Assembly: GCF_005887115.1 (NCBI RefSeq)
Contig: NZ_PNCJ01000036.1
Location: 1 to 64,000, forward strand
Length of the DNA: 64,000 nt
From: Pseudoalteromonas rubra
GTDB lineage: Bacteria; Pseudomonadota; Gammaproteobacteria; Enterobacterales; Alteromonadaceae
Reading direction: 5' to 3'
Positions 61,923-64,000 of the stretch are shown here, in pieces. Under the pieces are notes generated by a model that ran no database searches, was not told the origin of the DNA, and worked only from the letters and a program-made list of their open reading frames with translations. Every line of letters starts with the position of its first letter. The first letter of the stretch is position 1. A program made the translations under genes and the position numbers.

Positions 61923-63905
61923 CTAATCCTTTATCAGCGCCAAGACTTCCTCGATAAAGGGACTCGGATCCTCAGGCACTAATAGGCAAGTTTGTAATCT
62001 GGCGCGTGTCAAAGCAACGTAGAACAAGCGACGTTCCTCTGCATCCGGGTAAGGTTCAGGCTCAGGCAGAAGCGCTTCTGTGATAGCCGCATTGTGTGCT
62101 TTGGCAGGCACACTGCCATCATGCAAACCGAGTAGAATACTGAAGTCCGCTTCCTTTCCCTTGGCACCGTGAAACGTCAGCGCAGTTACCCGGGCTCTGG
62201 GGCAACGCTGAGCGAGGCTCGCAATCACCTCAGAGGATGGCAAAAACTTATGATTACGTGCCAGTATAAGCACGTTACACGGTTCTGCGGTCAGGCTTAA
62301 AAAGGCTTCTATTGTCGTACTGAGCGCGTCATTTCCATCCGGGCGCGCTACCAGCGCTGGACATGTCGCCACATTACTGGCATTAACCCTTTTGACTAAT
62401 TGGTTGGGGTTTTGACAAACAAATTCACTGGCAATATCCAGCAACTGTTGGGGATAACGAAAAGTCATGTCCAGCTGTTGGATAGTGGCCTGCCCAAAGT
62501 GATCAGCAAAGTGAGTGGTCATCGACAGATCCCCTCCACTGAAGCGATAGATCGCCTGCCAATCGTCCCCCACAGCAAACAAAGCATTTTTGTCGTTTTG
62601 TGCAAGCAAGGCTTTGATGAGCATAGCTCTAAGGGGAGATATATCCTGGAATTCATCAACCAATACATAATGCCAGGGGCTACAAAACTGACCGCTGCGC
62701 ACATAATCGATCGCGCGCGTTACCATATCGTCAAAGTCGATACACTGCTCTTTTTGCAAATAAAGCTGATAGTCCGCCAGTACGGGCCTGAAACAGGCTG
62801 TCCAGAGCGCAAATTCATAACTCAATGTCTGTGCTTTACCCAAAAACAAAGCCTGCTTATAAAAGCTAAGCGCTTCAGAAAACTGTTTAATGAGTTTTTT
62901 TGCAGCTCGACTATCCAAATCGGGCTTCTGAGTTTTTTGCGGAGCAGAAAACTCGTTTTTTAGTAGATCTATTAAGTCCCTTTGATACTGAGGGTCCTGG
63001 CATAAAGATGCCAAAGTATCGGCAATAAACCGCTCTCTCGCACCCTCATTCAAACACAATGCAGACAGTTTCGGTTTATGCCCCTCAACTTGTGCAATAA
63101 TCCCTAACCCAAGGCTATGAAAAGTGGCGCATTCTACCGCTACCTTGCTATCTTTGAGCCTTTGTTGCATCTCATCAGCGGCTTCTTTTCCGTAGGCTAA
63201 CATCAATACTTGCTCAGCCTGAGCCTGCTCTGAATAAAGCAGATAGGCCGCTTTTGCCACCATCACACTGGTTTTCCCAGTGCCGGCTCCGGCTAACAGT
63301 AGCTGGCGTTCATCCTGGACAACACATGCACGACGCTGAGACTGCGTCATCGGGTGGCCACACACAGTGTCAAAGAAGGCTTCATAGCGAGATAACTGTG
63401 CCTGTACAAACGCCTCTCTGAATTGAGCGAGATCTTCTTCTTGCCAACTATGCAGCTCACTGACGGTACACTGAGCTTGTACAAGTACCTTGCTCATCTG
63501 AGCTTGGCTTTTCCAGCCACTCCAGCGCTTTGCTAATTCGGCAATCACAAGGCGGATTGCCGCCCAGTGACGCACGGAGAGGTAACGATGTTGCAGGAGC
63601 TGTTCTATTGTCCTGACCGACGAAAGCAGGCGTGCTTTATGGGTATTTATCCAGAATCGCTCGAGATGATGTTGCAACTGCGGGTGTGAACGTCCTCGTA
63701 GACGAAGTTTTAAGACTGTATCCTGTTGATAACACTCAATACGGGCCCCAAGCCAGTCTGTTACGAGTAAAGGAGGGCGAGACTGTTCAGCCCAGCTAAG
63801 TAACACAGTGTCGCCTGAGCGCTGAACGCTTATCCCCTGCGGTCCCACCTCAACGGATTTGGTGCTATGAAATACTCTTGAAATAAAATGAGCAGGAAAA
63901 AGCAT
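61923..63905 (-). CDS. helD: DNA helicase IV (HelD), UvrD/Rep superfamily
   Basis: A ~660-aa 3'-5' DNA helicase. Walker A AGAGTGKT (about 209-216), motif Ia, GDDWQAIYRFSG motif III, motif IV near DMTFRYPQQ, and YVALTRAR of motif VI are present. The N-terminal ~170 residues are the HelD-specific region rather than a standard UvrD 1A domain, and segments such as HYVLVDEFQDISP match E. coli HelD. The ATG at 63905 is chosen over a TTG at 63944, which has no ribosome-binding site. Single gene; beyond it, to the window edge, nothing is seen. Confidence 0.92.
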   Translation of the reverse strand: MLFPAHFISRVFHSTKSVEVGPQGISVQRSGDTVLLSWAEQSRPPLLVTDWLGARIECYQQDTVLKLRLRGRSHPQLQHHLERFWINTHKARLLSSVRTIEQLLQHRYLSVRHWAAIRLVIAELAKRWSGWKSQAQMSKVLVQAQCTVSELHSWQEEDLAQFREAFVQAQLSRYEAFFDTVCGHPMTQSQRRACVVQDERQLLLAGAGTGKTSVMVAKAAYLLYSEQAQAEQVLMLAYGKEAADEMQQRLKDSKVAVECATFHSLGLGIIAQVEGHKPKLSALCLNEGARERFIADTLASLCQDPQYQRDLIDLLKNEFSAPQKTQKPDLDSRAAKKLIKQFSEALSFYKQALFLGKAQTLSYEFALWTACFRPVLADYQLYLQKEQCIDFDDMVTRAIDYVRSGQFCSPWHYVLVDEFQDISPLRAMLIKALLAQNDKNALFAVGDDWQAIYRFSGGDLSMTTHFADHFGQATIQQLDMTFRYPQQLLDIASEFVCQNPNQLVKRVNASNVATCPALVARPDGNDALSTTIEAFLSLTAEPCNVLILARNHKFLPSSEVIASLAQRCPRARVTALTFHGAKGKEADFSILLGLHDGSVPAKAHNAAITEALLPEPEPYPDAEERRLFYVALTRARLQTCLLVPEDPSPFIEEVLALIKD

Positions 63906-64000
63906 AAAGAAATATACAGGCCAGTTTCTTTTAGTGTAACTCAATGTAGCGGCAATAGTGCAGCTAAGTGATTTAAATTTGGAAACTTTTGGGAAGTGAT

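Overview
The window looks like chromosomal DNA of a marine gammaproteobacterium of the Alteromonadales, most probably Pseudoalteromonas. This is inferred from the rRNA leader type, the uvrY-uvrC-pgsA-tRNA gene order, and close family resemblance of SdaC, KatG, HelD, CysK, QueC/QueE and a DUF5916 outer-membrane protein. I see no prophage, insertion sequence, integron or CRISPR array. The content is core and metabolic genes mixed with transporter, sensor and regulator modules.

Layout. 1-660: promoter and leader of an rRNA operon running leftward out of the window. 0.7-8.2 kb: small proteins, a drug/metabolite transporter, and an RND heavy-metal efflux pair (membrane fusion protein and CzcA-like pump) preceded by a His/Cys-rich exported protein with a strong promoter covered by two dyads. 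8.4-15.7 kb: katG, a YaiI-type protein, a dCache chemoreceptor divergent from a porin, a Rossmann oxidoreductase and a SYLF lipoprotein. 15.8-16.4 kb: a duplicated non-coding unit that I read as twin ~70-nt small RNAs on the minus strand. 16.5-24.2 kb: a second EamA transporter, RhlE-type helicase, SdaC-type serine transporter, a REC-GGDEF protein, an AraC regulator and several GNAT acetyltransferases. 24.3-28.5 kb: a 1411-residue SNF2 ATPase with a long helical N-terminus. 28.6-36.3 kb: a YHYH lipoprotein with a His-tailed partner, feoAB, small membrane proteins, an exported acetoacetate-decarboxylase-like protein and an AttH-like lipoprotein.

36.3-48.0 kb: two FtsX/MacB-type ABC systems diverge from one 270-bp intergenic region. 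The leftward one is ATPase, double permease, AttH. The rightward one is fusion protein, ATPase, two permeases, sigma-54 response regulator, histidine kinase, lipoprotein. The intergenic region carries a sigma-54 promoter and an array of CTGTCCG repeats, so the rightward operon appears to encode its own enhancer-binding activator and sensor. 48.0-52.4 kb: a seven-gene tRNA cluster (Gly, Cys, Leu types) with two decayed tRNA-Gly copies, then pgsA, uvrC and uvrY, as around glyW-cysT-leuZ of E. coli. 52.5-64 kb: a dicarboxylate/amino-acid symporter, a DUF5916 outer-membrane protein, cysK, a periplasmic binding-like protein, queE/queC, a PspB-like protein, a RimK-like ligase and helD.

Starts were moved inward from the longest reading frame where a ribosome-binding site, signal peptide or family N-terminus supported it; each case is stated. 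Function calls rest on motifs and remembered family sequences, not on database searches.
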